A stretch of DNA of 6,332 nt from JBKEAJ01 sp047974415 (GTDB lineage Bacteria > Bacteroidota > Bacteroidia > Bacteroidales > Prolixibacteraceae): positions 1 through 6,332 of the forward strand of contig JBKECH010000015.1 in the NCBI GenBank assembly GCA_047974415.1, in the 5' to 3' direction. Under the pieces are notes generated by a model. The model did not search any database. It was not told the DNA's origin and saw nothing but the letters and a program-made list of their open reading frames with translations. The translations under genes and the position numbers were made by a program. Shown here one piece after another: positions 6,331-6,332 of this stretch; position 1 is the stretch's first letter; each line of letters starts with the position of its first letter.

Positions 6331-6332
6331 CA

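Larger units (their letters stand above)
5488..6332. other. Long upstream region without a convincing gene
   Basis: This 845-bp region precedes the transporter gene. It contains the hairpins, palindromes, G9 tract and doubtful frames listed separately, plus an A/T-rich run at about 6068-6089. No tRNA, rRNA or CRISPR repeat is seen. I looked for the Bacteroides promoter pattern (TTTG, about 20 bases, TAnnTTTG) on the minus strand and found no good match, so the transcription start of the SusC-SusD unit is not located. No sigma or anti-sigma gene is present here. Confidence 0.6.

Noticed and set aside
6300..6332. GGTTCG near the right border as a tRNA T-loop
   Set aside because: The surrounding bases do not form a T-stem and no acceptor, D or anticodon arm can be built.

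Overview
The window looks like a piece of a Bacteroidetes chromosome, most likely order Bacteroidales. The main evidence is a complete SusC/SusD (RagA/RagB) outer-membrane uptake pair, an arrangement essentially confined to that phylum. Base composition is AT-rich, and the start codons are preceded by AT-rich sequence rather than strong Shine-Dalgarno motifs, which fits the group. The genus cannot be fixed from the sequence.

Layout, left to right on the + strand. (1) Positions 1-352 are non-coding. They hold a 244-bp block bounded by imperfect inverted repeats (1-19 and 226-244), with two 43-bp tandem repeats inside that each fold into a hairpin, and then a perfect 12-bp-stem hairpin at 330-357 that overlaps the stop codon of the SusD gene. 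(2) Positions 353-2284, minus strand, encode a SusD/RagB-family lipoprotein. (3) Positions 2302-5487, minus strand, encode a SusC/RagA-family TonB-dependent transporter. (4) Positions 5488-6332 lie upstream of the transporter and contain no convincing gene. They hold AT-rich palindromes next to the start codon, two strong hairpins (5542-5578 and 5580-5597), a run of nine G at 5699-5707, a doubtful 128-codon reading frame with one hydrophobic segment, and a possible gene end at the right border.

The transporter and lipoprotein genes are read right to left with a 17-bp gap and are almost certainly one transcription unit. In this family the SusC barrel sits in the outer membrane and imports a glycan or peptide using TonB energy, while the surface SusD lipoprotein forms a lid that captures the substrate. 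The transporter has a carboxypeptidase-regulatory-like N-terminal domain but no STN signalling domain, so control by the usual transmembrane anti-sigma relay is not indicated. No degradative enzyme, regulator or sigma factor is in view, and the substrate cannot be named.

No convincing new biological system was found. The parts worth a second look are the repeat block at 1-244, the structured transporter leader, and the G9 tract that lies where two minus-strand frames would join if it lost one base.
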